Positions 1 to 8,312 of a DNA stretch of 43,066 nt are shown piece by piece. Origin of the DNA: JBDSGC01 sp046594105 (GTDB lineage: Bacteria > Acidobacteriota > Thermoanaerobaculia > Gp7-AA8); NCBI GenBank assembly GCA_046594105.1, contig JBKJQB010000058.1, forward strand, positions 1 through 43,066. Direction: 5' to 3'. The notes under the pieces are model-generated. The model made no database searches, had not been told where the DNA came from, and worked only from the letters and a program-made list of their open reading frames with translations. Position 1 is the first letter of the stretch; the number at the start of each line of letters is the position of its first letter. Both the position numbers and the translations under genes were made by a program.

Positions 1-1312
1 GTGTGGCAGTCAGTCGAGCAAATGGCTGGGCCGCTGCACCGACTGCCACGCCTGGAACTCGTACGTGGAAGAGGTCGCGGCACCGGCGGAGGCGCGGCCC
101 GCCTCGATGAGCGCCACCGTCGCGCCGATGTCGATCAGCCAGGTCGACGCCGATCTCGTCCCTCGTGTCTCCACAAGACTTCCCGGCCTCGACCGCGTGC
201 TTGGCGGGGGGCTGGTTGCGGGCGGAGTAACTCTCGTCGGGGGCGAGCCGGGAGTCGGCAAATCGACCCTGTTGCTGCAGGCCGCGGAGAAACTGACCAG
301 CGAGGGCCCGGTGCTGTACGTCTCCGGAGAGGAATCGCCCCGGCAGATTGCCCTGCGCGCACGCCGCCTCGGCACGGTCAGCGAGGGGATCAAACTGTTC
401 GGCGAGACCTCCATCGAGAAAATCATCGCAGCGATCGAGACCTTGAAGCCGGCCGCAGTCATCATCGACTCGATCCAGACCGTGCATACCTCGATGAACA
501 GCTCCATGCCCGGCTCGGTCGGGCAGGTGCGCGATTCCGCAGGCATGCTGATGACGGCAGCCAAGCGGCTGAACGTTCCCATCTTCCTCATCGGGCACAT
601 CACCAAGGAAGGCACCATCGCCGGCCCGAAGTCGCTGGAGCACATCGTGGACACCGTCCTCTATTTCGAAGGGGAACGGTTTCAGAACTATCGCGTGGTA
701 CGCGCGTGCAAAAATCGGTTCGGTCCGGTCAATGAGGTGGCCATCTTCGAGATGCACGACGGAGGGCTGGAAGAGGTGCCCAACCCGTCGGCCATCCTCA
801 TCTCGCAGCGCAGCACCGCGCCCGGCTCCGCCATCGTCGCCGCGCTGGAGGGCACACGGCCGATCCTGATCGAGGTGCAGGCCCTCGTCGCTCCCACGCA
901 CTTTCCATCCCCACGACGCATGAGTGTGGGGATGGATGCGAACCGCGTCTCCCTCCTGCTTGCGGTCCTGGAGAAGAAGAGCGGCGGCAACTTCATCGCC
1001 AACGATGTCTACGTCAATCTGGCGGGTGGCCTCCAGGTGGACGAGCCGGCGCTCGACCTGGCGGTGATCGCGGCGCTCCTCTCCTCGCAGCGCAACCTGC
1101 CAATCCGCCACGATCTGGTGGTCTTCGGCGAGGTCGGCCTCCTCGGGGAGGTGAGAAGCATCTCGCAGCCTGACCTGCGCGCGCGGGAGGCAGCGCTCCT
1201 CGGATTCCGGCGCGTGATCGTCCCTCAGGCCAATGCAGCCGAGATCCGGGCCGACGTGGAAGTCATCCCCGTTCGTCGGATCGATGAATTTGCCAGCGCC
1301 CTCTTTTCGTGA
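1..1312 (+). CDS. radA: DNA repair protein RadA/Sms (5'-truncated)
   Basis: RadA is a RecA-like ATPase that drives branch migration during recombinational repair. The window starts inside its N-terminal zinc finger: reading from base 2 gives a Cys, then KWLGRCTDC, so only the first Cys and the start codon are missing. A Walker A motif (GEPGVGKST) is encoded near bases 241-270. The RadA-specific KNRFG motif is at 709-723. The C-terminal third (about 880-1300) matches the Lon-protease-like domain of the family. About 436 residues are visible, close to the usual 450-460. It is followed at once by a promoter for the next gene, so radA is probably the last gene of its transcript. Identity is certain; only the 5' end is cut by the window edge. 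Confidence 0.97.
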   Translation, partial: CGSQSSKWLGRCTDCHAWNSYVEEVAAPAEARPASMSATVAPMSISQVDADLVPRVSTRLPGLDRVLGGGLVAGGVTLVGGEPGVGKSTLLLQAAEKLTSEGPVLYVSGEESPRQIALRARRLGTVSEGIKLFGETSIEKIIAAIETLKPAAVIIDSIQTVHTSMNSSMPGSVGQVRDSAGMLMTAAKRLNVPIFLIGHITKEGTIAGPKSLEHIVDTVLYFEGERFQNYRVVRACKNRFGPVNEVAIFEMHDGGLEEVPNPSAILISQRSTAPGSAIVAALEGTRPILIEVQALVAPTHFPSPRRMSVGMDANRVSLLLAVLEKKSGGNFIANDVYVNLAGGLQVDEPALDLAVIAALLSSQRNLPIRHDLVVFGEVGLLGEVRSISQPDLRAREAALLGFRRVIVPQANAAEIRADVEVIPVRRIDEFASALFS

Positions 1313-1315
1313 CGC

Positions 1316-1344
1316 TTTACAACCTGCCAGACCCTTCGTAAACT
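1316..1344 (+). promoter_or_regulatory. Sigma70-type promoter for the M23 peptidase gene
   Basis: TTTACA at 1316-1321 and TAAACT at 1339-1344 are separated by exactly 17 bases. The pair begins four bases after the radA stop codon and ends 29 bases before the ATG at 1374, which predicts a leader of about 23 bases. The match was read by eye; no transcript data. Confidence 0.6.
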
Positions 1345-1373
1345 GAACAGGTCCAGCTTTTCCGGTCAGCCTT

Positions 1374-2162
1374 ATGGAGATCCGTTTCATTCGCAGGTGG
1401 GGGGTCAGTGCGTGTCGTAGCGTGCTGCTGGTCTCCCTTGCCTTGAGCGCTGCCTGTGCCAGCCTCCCATCACCCACCGTCAAACCAACGATTGCGGTGG
1501 CGGCCCATTCCGGGTCCATGGCGTCGGATGAAGACGACTGGAGCCACCTCGTCGCGCAGCTTCGCTCCGATCTGAACCGCTACAACAGCCGGGAGATCGC
1601 CCGCCACCCAGGCATGCCGCCGACTGCCAGCACCGCCCGCATGCGTGATCGGGAGTTTGCGGACCGGGCCAAAGCCCTCTTCGCTCCTCTCTCCGGAATG
1701 GCTCTTCGCATGCCGGTGGTCGGCATCCGCAACGGCGATCTCGACGATTCGTGGCATGCGCCTCGTGATGGTGGGGAACGACAGCACACCGGAATCGACA
1801 TCTTCGCCAGCAAGGGAACCGAGCTGGTCGCAGTCGCCGACGGCATCGTGAGCTTCATCGGTGAGCAGCCCAAAGGCGGTCGCTGTCTCTGGCTGACTAC
1901 GGAGAACGGCGCCTCCTTCTACTACGCGCACCTCGATCGGTGGGCTGCAGGCCTTTACGAAGGGATGGAAGTGCAGGCAGGCGATCTTCTGGGGTACGTC
2001 GGCAACACCGGCAATGCCCTGCACACCCCTGCACACCTCCACTTCGGCGTGAACCAGAACGACGAGATGGTCAATCCGTATCCGCTCCTGACGCGCGCCA
2101 CACCAGCCCTTCACGCTCGCGTTCACGTCCAGCTATCGGGCGGCCCGGTAGCCACTCGTTAG
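1374..2162 (+). CDS. M23 (LytM-like) peptidase, predicted lipoprotein
   Basis: A 262-residue exported protein of the M23 metallopeptidase family, which cuts or binds peptidoglycan cross-links. The N-terminus has a positively charged start, a hydrophobic stretch and a possible lipobox ending at Cys28 (LSAAC), suggesting a lipoprotein. The C-terminal half carries the M23 zinc signature: HTGID (the HxxxD pair), a YYAHLD strand and the HLHFG motif that supplies the HxH ligands. All expected zinc ligands appear present, so it is probably active rather than a degenerate LytM activator such as EnvC or NlpD. It stands alone between radA and the convergent folK gene, with its own promoter. The substrate is not determined by the sequence. 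Confidence 0.9.
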   Translation: MEIRFIRRWGVSACRSVLLVSLALSAACASLPSPTVKPTIAVAAHSGSMASDEDDWSHLVAQLRSDLNRYNSREIARHPGMPPTASTARMRDREFADRAKALFAPLSGMALRMPVVGIRNGDLDDSWHAPRDGGERQHTGIDIFASKGTELVAVADGIVSFIGEQPKGGRCLWLTTENGASFYYAHLDRWAAGLYEGMEVQAGDLLGYVGNTGNALHTPAHLHFGVNQNDEMVNPYPLLTRATPALHARVHVQLSGGPVATR

Positions 2163-2202
2163 ATCGCATTTCTCACACCCATCCTGCTGCGGTCCCTCCG
2201 AC

Positions 2203-2664
2203 TCACCCCGAACCCAATGCAGTGCCGCTGGCCGGATCGCGCCAGGCCAGACCGAGCTCGCGCAGGGGACCGAGCACGAACTGCCGTTGCAGATAGCGCG
2301 GATGAGGCAACGTCAGGTCCTCGGATCTCGAGAGCTGCGCGCTGTAGAGGATGAGATCGAGATCGATGAACCGCGGGACGTTGCGCGTGGTCCTTCGCCG
2401 CCCCAGTCTCGCTTCGATCTGCAGCAGCGATTCCAGAACGGCGCTCGCTGGTCGCTGGGTATGCCCGACCATCACTGCGTTCAAGAACCGCGGAGAGCCA
2501 GCCGGTGCATCCACCGGCTCGGTCTCGACGAACGAGCTGACCCGCACGACGTCGATCTCATGAGTGAGCTCGCTGATGGCCCGTCGAAGGAACCATGCGC
2601 GATCGCCGAGGTTGGACCCGAGGGCGATCAGAACGGTGCGGGGCGTGTCAGTCGTCGGTGACAT
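2203..2664 (-). CDS. folK: 2-amino-4-hydroxy-6-hydroxymethyldihydropteridine pyrophosphokinase
   Basis: FolK (HPPK) transfers pyrophosphate from ATP to 6-hydroxymethyl-7,8-dihydropterin in folate synthesis, in the cytoplasm. The 153-residue protein opens with the family strand VLIALGSNLGDR, contains FVETEPV, and carries the HPPK signature NVPRFIDLDLI in the middle. The ATG at 2664 is chosen because the conserved domain begins ten residues later and the upstream in-frame extension lies inside the previous gene. It overlaps the 3' end of the upstream TPM gene by 17 bases, so it is probably translated from the lemA-TPM transcript. No other folate gene is in the window. Confidence 0.95.
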   Translation of the reverse strand: MSPTTDTPRTVLIALGSNLGDRAWFLRRAISELTHEIDVVRVSSFVETEPVDAPAGSPRFLNAVMVGHTQRPASAVLESLLQIEARLGRRRTTRNVPRFIDLDLILYSAQLSRSEDLTLPHPRYLQRQFVLGPLRELGLAWRDPASGTALGSG

Positions 2665-3091
2665 CAATTGCGTCGGAGAGCTCGTTCGTGTCGTCCTCGG
2701 CGCGAGGGAAAAACGTCCGAAGCTGCTGACCGGCAGCAAGCACAGCTTCCTCGATGCCCTCCGTGAGCTCCCCCTTCACGAACCGCTCTCCAAGGGCCAC
2801 GGCGATGTCATCCCAGAATCCTGCCGGAACTTTCTCGTCGATGCCACGATCTCCCAGGATGACGAACCGCTGTTCCTCGGTGGCGATGAAGAGGAGGACC
2901 CCGTTGCGGAGAGCGGTCTTGGTCATCCCCAATCGCTCGAAGGTGCGCTCGGCCACCGCTCGCAGCTCGCCGCCGGCCGCCCTCGGCTGGACGTGGATGC
3001 GGATCTCGCCGGATGTCAGACGCTCCGACTCCTGAATCGCTTCGACGATCCGTTGCTGATCCAGGCGCTCGAGAAACTCCTTCTGTCGCAT
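2648..3091 (-). CDS. TPM-domain protein (COG3762-like), no signal peptide
   Basis: A 147-residue protein that is mostly one TPM domain (about residues 15-125: TSGEIRIHV, then NGVLLFIATEEQRFVILGD, then FWDDIAVALGERF). It lacks the signal peptide and Gly-rich tail of its upstream paralogue, so it is probably cytosolic or peripheral. The family often sits third in lemA-TPM-TPM operons, and its function is poorly known. The ATG at 3091 shares one base with the upstream stop (TGATG) and has GGAGG six bases before it, a clear sign of coupled translation. The C-terminus is acidic. Gene call is sure; the biochemical role is not. Confidence 0.9.
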   Translation of the reverse strand: MRQKEFLERLDQQRIVEAIQESERLTSGEIRIHVQPRAAGGELRAVAERTFERLGMTKTALRNGVLLFIATEEQRFVILGDRGIDEKVPAGFWDDIAVALGERFVKGELTEGIEEAVLAAGQQLRTFFPRAEDDTNELSDAIDVTDD

Positions 3092-3918
3092 CACCAGCCT
3101 CCGCTCGCGCCGCCGCCGCCGAATCCACCGCCGCCACCGGAAAATCCGCCGCCTCCGAACCCTCCGCCACCGCCGCCGAATCCGCCGCCGCCAAACGTCT
3201 GCCCCCCTCCTCCCATGAACATCATGGGCCAGAAGCATCCCCCGCAGCCTCCGCCTCGACCTCCGCGCCGTCGCAACATCGGAAGGATGAAGAAGAGAAA
3301 AATAAACACCAGGATCAGGACGGCCACCATGTCGATGCCTCCCGGCGCGGCCGACTCACCCGGCTTCGGCTGCGCCACGGGATGGGGAGCCTCGGTCTTC
3401 TCGACGCGCGCGATCACGGCATCGGCCGCCGCGTTCAGGCCGCCGGCGAAGTCGTTATTCCGAAAGTGTGGCGCGACGTACAGGCTGATGACGTCCGTGG
3501 AAAATGCGTCGGTGATGGTGGGCTCCAGGCCGTATCCCACCTCCACGCGAACCTTGTGCTCTTTGACGAAGACGAAGAGGATCAGGCCGTTGTCGTACTT
3601 CTTGTTTCCGACCTTCCAGCGCTCCGCGCACTTGATGGTGAAATCCTCCATGGCGTCGTTTCCAAGCGCAGGGAGGACATAGATGATGAACTGAGCGCCC
3701 GATCGCTTCTCGAAGTCGGCGAGCTTCTGGTTCAGCGCGTCCCCCTCGGAGGCGCTGAGCAGACCAGCCTGATCGGTGTACCACCGGGTAGGTGGCGGAG
3801 GGATCTCCAGCGCGAACAGCGGCAGGGAGAGGAACGCCAGCAGGAGCGCGGTCAGAGGCAGACGAAAGGCAGCCGACAACGCGAGCCAGCCCATGCGCTG
3901 CCCCGCGCAGAAGGCCAT
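3091..3918 (-). CDS. Membrane-anchored TPM-domain protein with Gly-rich tail (YgcG-like)
   Basis: A 275-residue protein with an N-terminal hydrophobic segment (about 10-37), an extracytoplasmic TPM domain (about 43-165: YTDQAGLLS, then FIIYVLPALG, then NGLILFVFVKEHKVRVEVGYGLE), a second membrane segment (about 195-212, VAVLILVFIFLFFILP) and a C-terminal tail of repeated Gly blocks ending GGASGGW. This is the standard architecture of COG1512 proteins encoded next to lemA. The ATG at 3918 is preferred over 3966 because AGGGGA lies five bases upstream of it and 3966 has no ribosome site. The tail is low complexity: its codons form a G-rich tract on the minus strand that is prone to slippage. The role in envelope maintenance is inferred from the family only. 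Confidence 0.92.
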   Translation of the reverse strand: MAFCAGQRMGWLALSAAFRLPLTALLLAFLSLPLFALEIPPPPTRWYTDQAGLLSASEGDALNQKLADFEKRSGAQFIIYVLPALGNDAMEDFTIKCAERWKVGNKKYDNGLILFVFVKEHKVRVEVGYGLEPTITDAFSTDVISLYVAPHFRNNDFAGGLNAAADAVIARVEKTEAPHPVAQPKPGESAAPGGIDMVAVLILVFIFLFFILPMLRRRGGRGGGCGGCFWPMMFMGGGGQTFGGGGFGGGGGGFGGGGFSGGGGGFGGGGASGGW

Positions 3919-3975
3919 GACGATCCCCTGCCCTTCGCCTCGCGCAGGGTGATCAGGACGAGCCATGACGGAGAG

Positions 3976-4653
3976 CTACCGGGTTCCTGTCGGGGCCGGA
4001 GCGGGCGCTGCGGTCGTCGGGTTTCCGAAGGGGCTGAAGTTGACCTCGGGCGCCTGATTCGATCCCGTGGCGCCTTTGAAGTACGCCTTTGGCTTGAAGC
4101 CGCTGAAATTCGCCACCAGATTCGCGGGGAACTTCAGTACCGCTGCGTTGTACTGCTGGGCCACTTCGTTGTAGCGCCGGCGTTCCACCGCGATGCGGTT
4201 CTCGGTGCCTTCCAGCTGCGATTGCAACTGCAGGAAATTCTGATTGGCTTTCAGATCGGGATAACGCTCCACCACCACCAGAAGGCGTGAGAGCGCGCTG
4301 CTCAAGCCGGCCTGTGCCTGTTCGAACTGCTGCAGGGCCTGCGGATTGTTCGGGATGTCCGACTGGGCGCCGGGAGCGCCGGCGGGAGTCTGGACCTGAC
4401 CGACGCGAGATCGCGCGTTGACCACCGCTTCCAGCGTCGCTTTCTCGAAGTTGGCCACACCCTGCACGGTGCGCACGAGATTGGGGATGAGGTCAAACCG
4501 GCGCTGGTAGTCGTTTTCCACCTGGGCCCACTGGGCCTGCACCTGCTGATCGAGATCGACCAGATGGTTGCGGACGCCAACGAACCAGCCGCCGAAAATC
4601 ACGAGGACCAGAATCAGACCGCCGACACATCCAAGTAGCCCGAGCTTCCCCAT
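3976..4653 (-). CDS. lemA: LemA family protein
   Basis: A 225-residue protein with one N-terminal membrane helix (about 6-27) followed by the long helical LemA domain. Family hallmarks are visible: QVQAQWAQVENDYQRRFDLIPNLV, then ARSRV, then the helix with YPDLKANQNFLQLQSQLEGTENRI and the RRRYNEVAQQYN segment. The C-terminal 35 residues are Pro/Ala-rich and probably disordered. The start at 4653 has AAGGGAG about five bases upstream. LemA proteins are usually encoded with TPM-domain partners, as here (57-base gap to the next gene). Function in the envelope is not well established, so I give family identity only. Confidence 0.95.
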   Translation of the reverse strand: MGKLGLLGCVGGLILVLVIFGGWFVGVRNHLVDLDQQVQAQWAQVENDYQRRFDLIPNLVRTVQGVANFEKATLEAVVNARSRVGQVQTPAGAPGAQSDIPNNPQALQQFEQAQAGLSSALSRLLVVVERYPDLKANQNFLQLQSQLEGTENRIAVERRRYNEVAQQYNAAVLKFPANLVANFSGFKPKAYFKGATGSNQAPEVNFSPFGNPTTAAPAPAPTGTR

Positions 4654-4694
4654 CGCTTCTCCCTTGCCAGCAGGCACTGAGGCCTGACGGTTCG

Positions 4695-5003
4695 CTAGTA
4701 CTCTTCGTCGCTGTCCTCTTCAACTTCTTCGCGATCGGCCTCAGGAACCGCTTCTTCTTCCTCTTCACCTTCCACGACAGGCCGTACGGGCGTTTCGTTT
4801 TCCGCAGCGAAATCGTCATCCACCGGCTCCACGACGACGGCCGCAGCGCGCGAAGCACGGCTGCGCGACGGCGTGATCAGCGGCGCCTCTTCTGCGTCGC
4901 GTTGATCGGCTCCGCATTTCGGGCAGAGAGGAATGGGTTTCCCCAGGTCGTAAAACTTGGTGTGGCAGCTGTAGCAGTTAAACTTTTTTCCGAGTTCAGG
5001 CAC
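4695..5003 (-). CDS. TIGR02300/FYDLN-type zinc-ribbon acidic protein
   Basis: A 102-residue protein with an N-terminal zinc ribbon made of two CxxC knuckles (CYSC and CPKC) around a FYDLGKP core, followed by a disordered, strongly acidic tail (runs of Glu, ending EEDSDEEY). This matches the FYDLN-acid family, which has no known function. The GTG at 5003 is chosen over the upstream ATG because AGGGGAGAA lies seven bases before it and the conserved part starts directly afterwards. It sits between ctpA and lemA on the same strand, 188 bases after ctpA and 41 bases before lemA, so it may be the first gene of the lemA transcript. Confidence 0.85.
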   Translation of the reverse strand: MPELGKKFNCYSCHTKFYDLGKPIPLCPKCGADQRDAEEAPLITPSRSRASRAAAVVVEPVDDDFAAENETPVRPVVEGEEEEEAVPEADREEVEEDSDEEY

Positions 5004-5149
5004 GTTGCGGTTCTCCCCTGTGCAAAAGCGGCGACAAAGTAGCACCGCGAATCATGAGTAGCAAGTATCGGGTCAGCTTCGCAGCGACTGGCTCAGACGA
5101 TTCGAGCCGCCTCGTGCGGGGGTGGACTCTAGCAGGAACTGAAGAATCA

Positions 5150-5178
5150 GGGACGGGAAGGTGATGCCCTCCCGTCCC
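5150..5178 (-). terminator. Strong hairpin after ctpA
   Basis: GGGACGGGAAGG at 5150-5161 pairs with CCCTCCCGTCCC at 5167-5178 (11 of 12 positions paired, five-base loop). It lies 13 bases beyond the ctpA stop codon. There is no following T-run on the minus strand, so it may be a processing or stability hairpin rather than a classical intrinsic terminator. Confidence 0.55.
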
Positions 5179-5191
5179 CGGCGTGTGCGGG

Positions 5192-6865
5192 CTAACGTGA
5201 ATGCGGGATGGCCTGCGCGGCCCGGGTACCCGGTGCTTCGGTTCCGGGCACGGTTCCGTGAAGACGGGCATCGGCCGCTTTGAGGGCGAGCTTCTGCGAC
5301 TCCGGGAACAGCTCGATGGCCCGCTCGATCTGGTTGTCGCCCTGAAGCCGGAATGGATACGACGCATCGAAGCCGAATTTCGCTGCGATGATCTCGGCTT
5401 TCAACGCCCGTTCGATGTACGTCCTGTCGTTCGGCTTCTGCAGAGCGTCACGAATCTCGGACAACGGCGCGACGTCCTTGTCCGATGCGAATTGCACGAA
5501 CTCTTCGATCAACTGCGGGGAGATGACCAGATCTTTCTGGAGGTCGGGATGTTTGGCCGCGTACTCCACCCCATAGTTGAACAACACGCTGCGCACTTCG
5601 AGAAGCTGTGTGGCCCTCGACAGAGGAGCGGGCTTGACGAAGACATCCGGAGTGATCCCGCCGCCACCGTAGACGATCCGGCCGGTGTCGGTCTTGAATT
5701 GCTTGCGATCCTTCAGCGGCACCTCGGTGCCGGTGCCGTCCTCGTTTTCGTCCGCCACGTAGTAGTCGTAGAAGGAGCTGTAGTCGCGCTGGATGTTGCG
5801 GCCGGAGGGCGTGTAGTATTTCGATGTGGTGAGGGCCAGGCCGGCGCCGTACTGCAATGTGTAGACGCTCTGGACGAGGCCTTTGCCCCAGCTGGTCTCA
5901 CCGACCACCAGCCCACGGTCGTGGTCCTGGATGGCGCCCGCCACAATCTCAGAGGCCGACGCACTGCCCTTGTTGACCACCACCACCACCGGCATCTCCA
6001 GCCGGCGGTGCTTGCCCGGAGCGACGTAGTCCTGCGCAGAGTCGGGGGTCCGCCCCTTGGTGTAGACGATCATCTGCCCCTTGTCGAGGAAGTGGTCGGC
6101 CACACCGACGGCAGCGTCCAGCAGGCCGCCCGGATTCTGGCGAAGGTCGAGGACGAGGCGCTGCATTCCGGAAGCCCGCAGTTTGTCGATCGCTTCGTCG
6201 AGCTCGCGGACCGTGGTCGAAGTGAAGTCTTTGATGCGGATGTAACCGACGCCGGGCCGGATCATCAGCATATTGGAGATGGAATTGGTGGGGATGGCCG
6301 CGCGGGTGATGGTCAGGGGAATCGGCTCCTTGATGCCCACGCGCATGATCTTGATGTGGACTGTGCTGCCCTTCGGTCCCTTCAGGCGCTTGACCACTTC
6401 ATCGAGAGTGAGGTCGCTGGTGGAGGTGCCTTCGACGTCGGAGATCACGTCCCCGGCCCGGATTCCCAGCCGCGCCGCGGGGGTGCCCTCCAGCGGAGTG
6501 ATCACCGTGACCTGATCGTTGCGCTTGGTCACCAGGATACCCAGCCCGTAGAAAGATCCCTTCTGGCGATCCTGCATATCCGCGTACTCCTTCGGCTCCA
6601 GGAAGCTGGTATGGGGATCGAGCGTCCGCAGCATCCCATCAACCGATGAGTACACGAACTTATCGGAGGGAACTTCCTCGGGCGCCCAGGCGGTGACGGC
6701 GGCGAGGAGATCCGTGTACTCTTTGAACCTCTTCTGCACCTCCCCCTGAACCGGGGAGCCGAAGAGGCGGCTGCCATAGAAGCCACCGAAGAGCGTGGTG
6801 GCCACGATGGTCACCAGTAACGTCAACGAAAAGGTCCACTTCTCAGTCTTTTGAATGGTCGCCAT
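5192..6865 (-). CDS. ctpA: Carboxy-terminal processing protease (S41)
   Basis: A 557-residue S41 protease of the CtpA/Prc type, anchored by one N-terminal helix (about 11-30) with the bulk outside the cytoplasm. It cuts substrate proteins near their C-termini. A PDZ domain spans about 95-175 (YGLGI, then TPAARLGIRAGDVI). The S41 core follows, with LRQNPGGLLD, the nucleophile region GSASASEI (Ser303 by spacing) and WGKG with Lys328, which gives the Ser/Lys dyad 25 residues apart as in plant CtpA. A C-terminal region of about 150 residues contains a helical segment and a Pro/Thr-rich end. A TATAAT box lies about 40 bases upstream. It is transcribed divergently from tatA. Confidence 0.96.
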   Translation of the reverse strand: MATIQKTEKWTFSLTLLVTIVATTLFGGFYGSRLFGSPVQGEVQKRFKEYTDLLAAVTAWAPEEVPSDKFVYSSVDGMLRTLDPHTSFLEPKEYADMQDRQKGSFYGLGILVTKRNDQVTVITPLEGTPAARLGIRAGDVISDVEGTSTSDLTLDEVVKRLKGPKGSTVHIKIMRVGIKEPIPLTITRAAIPTNSISNMLMIRPGVGYIRIKDFTSTTVRELDEAIDKLRASGMQRLVLDLRQNPGGLLDAAVGVADHFLDKGQMIVYTKGRTPDSAQDYVAPGKHRRLEMPVVVVVNKGSASASEIVAGAIQDHDRGLVVGETSWGKGLVQSVYTLQYGAGLALTTSKYYTPSGRNIQRDYSSFYDYYVADENEDGTGTEVPLKDRKQFKTDTGRIVYGGGGITPDVFVKPAPLSRATQLLEVRSVLFNYGVEYAAKHPDLQKDLVISPQLIEEFVQFASDKDVAPLSEIRDALQKPNDRTYIERALKAEIIAAKFGFDASYPFRLQGDNQIERAIELFPESQKLALKAADARLHGTVPGTEAPGTRAAQAIPHSR

Positions 6866-6903
6866 GCGTTTTTCCCGGTCCCACAGACAGCGGTCGTAAC
6901 CTC

Positions 6904-6909
6904 ATTATA
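6904..6909 (-). promoter_or_regulatory. -10 box (TATAAT) upstream of ctpA
   Basis: A perfect TATAAT reads on the minus strand, 38 bases before the ctpA ATG at 6865. I cannot find a convincing -35 hexamer 16-18 bases upstream, so this is a candidate only. Confidence 0.4.
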
Positions 6910-7011
6910 GGGGCGGACTATTCGCCCGGCGGCGAGTGTTCACAGCCGCGTATCACCCGGTCTCCACCCTACGGATTCACGGTGTTCGTCGCGAGGCGAA
7001 GGAAGGCATCA

Positions 7012-7332
7012 ATGTTCGGTTCGCTGGGAATCCCTGAACTTGCTCTGATCTTCATCGTGGCGCTGATCGTGTTCGGCCCCAAGCGCCTTCCGGAGATCGG
7101 GCGCACGCTGGGGAAGGCCATGGGCGAGTTCAAGAAGGCCACCGACGACTTCAAGAACACCATCGAGCGGGAGGTTCGGGTGGAAGAGATGAAGCAGCTG
7201 GCAACGCTCACCCCCCCTCCCTCAGCAGAAATCGTATCCAGATCCGAGCCAGTCCCCGCTGATCCGCTGGCAGATCGATTTGCCACCGCAGAACCCTCCG
7301 TCACCCCCACGAGCGGCGCTGTGCACTCCTGA
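7012..7332 (+). CDS. tatA: Twin-arginine translocase subunit TatA/TatE
   Basis: A 106-residue Tat pore subunit. The N-terminal membrane helix (MFGSLGIPELALIFIVALIV), the FGPKRLPEIGRTLG hinge and the amphipathic helix GKAMGEFKKATDDFKN are diagnostic. The Pro-rich C-terminal 50 residues are variable in the family. The ATG at 7012 is chosen over an upstream in-frame ATG because GGAAGG lies five bases before it and the helix begins there. Its stop overlaps the tatC start by one base (TGATG). Length and the FGPKRLPEIG motif favour TatA over TatB. No separate tatB is present, so this may serve both roles, as in minimal TatAC systems; a tatB elsewhere is not excluded. Confidence 0.93.
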   Translation: MFGSLGIPELALIFIVALIVFGPKRLPEIGRTLGKAMGEFKKATDDFKNTIEREVRVEEMKQLATLTPPPSAEIVSRSEPVPADPLADRFATAEPSVTPTSGAVHS

Positions 7333-8114
7333 TGACGGAAGGCGCCCAGCCTGAGTCGCGCTTCACCGTGCCCTCTGAGGAGGGAGAACGGGAGCTGCAT
7401 AAGATGTCGTTCCTCGACCACCTCGAGGAGCTCCGTAAGCGCCTGCTGATTTCTCTGGTGGCCATCGGGCTGGCCTTCCTGGCCTGCTGGAACTTTGCCG
7501 ATCGCATCTTCGGCTACATCCAGGAACCGCTGGTGAAGTACCTGCCCCCGGGCGACAAGCTGGCCTACACGCGACTGACCGAGCCTTTCTTCGTCTACAT
7601 GAAGGTGGCCTTTTTCGCCGGGATCTTCGTCGCTTCCCCGGTGATCCTTCTGCAGGTCTGGCTGTTCATCGCGCCCGGGCTGTACAAACGCGAGCGTCGC
7701 TACGCCGCGCCATTCATCATCTTCGCCACGCTTTTTTTCCTGCTGGGCGGGTACTTCGGGTATCGCGTCCTCCTCCCCGGCACCTGCGCCTTCTTCGTTG
7801 AGACCGGCAAGCAGTTCAAGCAGATGATCAAGGTGGACGAGTACTTTTCGTTCGCCAGTACGATCATCCTCGCCGCAGGGGTAGTCTTCGAGACTCCGAT
7901 CCTGATCTTCTTTCTGGCCCGGATGGGCATCGTCACACCAGCGTTCCTGATGCAGAAGTTCAAGTTCGCTGTGGTGGCCGCATTCATCATCTCGGCCATC
8001 GTCACTCCCACGCCGGACATGGTGACCCAGACCGCCCTGGCCCTGCCGATGATCGCGCTCTATCTGCTAGGAGTGGGCGTGGCCTACCTGTTCGGAAAGC
8101 GGCACGACACATAG
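7332..8114 (+). CDS. tatC: Twin-arginine translocase subunit TatC
   Basis: TatC is the six-helix membrane receptor for twin-arginine signal peptides. The 260-residue protein has the conserved N-terminal block MSFLDHLEELRKRLL, the loop LTEPFFVYMKVAFFAGIF, PVILLQVWLFIAPGLYKRERR, and the late motif ISAIVTPTPDMVTQ. An N-terminal extension of about 24 residues precedes the canonical start, but translational coupling to tatA (TGATG) supports the start at 7332. The last base of the TAG stop is the first base of a family A repeat hairpin. Together with tatA it forms a TatAC export operon. Confidence 0.96.
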   Translation: MTEGAQPESRFTVPSEEGERELHKMSFLDHLEELRKRLLISLVAIGLAFLACWNFADRIFGYIQEPLVKYLPPGDKLAYTRLTEPFFVYMKVAFFAGIFVASPVILLQVWLFIAPGLYKRERRYAAPFIIFATLFFLLGGYFGYRVLLPGTCAFFVETGKQFKQMIKVDEYFSFASTIILAAGVVFETPILIFFLARMGIVTPAFLMQKFKFAVVAAFIISAIVTPTPDMVTQTALALPMIALYLLGVGVAYLFGKRHDT

Positions 8115-8151
8115 CCGGCACGGCCGGCGGCGTGGTTCGCACAGCGTCCGC
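8114..8151 (+). repeat. Family A repeat, type 1 (copy A1)
   Basis: Begins at the last base of the tatC stop codon with the hairpin GCCGGC-ACG-GCCGGC, followed by GGCG and a second small hairpin (CGC-ACA-GCG) flanked by GG and CC. It points the same way as tatC and faces an inverted copy about 110 bases away. Confidence 0.8.
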
Positions 8152-8260
8152 GATGACCGCTGTCAGGAATTCGGGGCCGCGAAGTCTCCGCGTGAGCGCT
8201 AGCCAATAACGCGCTCGCGTGTCCTCTGCAATCAGAGCTGGCTGAGTGAACGCGGCCTGG

Positions 8261-8312
8261 GACGAAAATCGTGGCGGACGCTTTGCGAACCAACGCCACC
8301 GGCCGTGCCGGT
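8261..8312 (-). repeat. Family A repeat, type 1, inverted (copy A1')
   Basis: Inverted partner of the copy after tatC. The first hairpin reads ACCGGC on one arm and GCCGGT on the other, a compensatory A-T for G-C change. The second hairpin is CGC-AAA-GCG. Its end coincides with the stop codon of the 71-aa gene, so it too points the same way as the gene it follows. The stretch between the two copies (8152-8260) holds no gene I can support. Confidence 0.8.

Noticed and set aside
3112..3200. Plus-strand Pro-rich protein with repeated PPPPNPPPPP
   Set aside because: It is the antisense of the Gly-rich tail of the TPM protein, whose family normally has such a tail.
2648..3918. The two TPM genes as one frameshifted gene
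   Set aside because: Each has its own complete TPM domain, ribosome site and start, and only the first has membrane segments; TPM pairs beside lemA are common.
5201..6649. 482-aa open frame antisense to ctpA
   Set aside because: Overlaps a certain S41 protease on the other strand and has no own motif or ribosome site.
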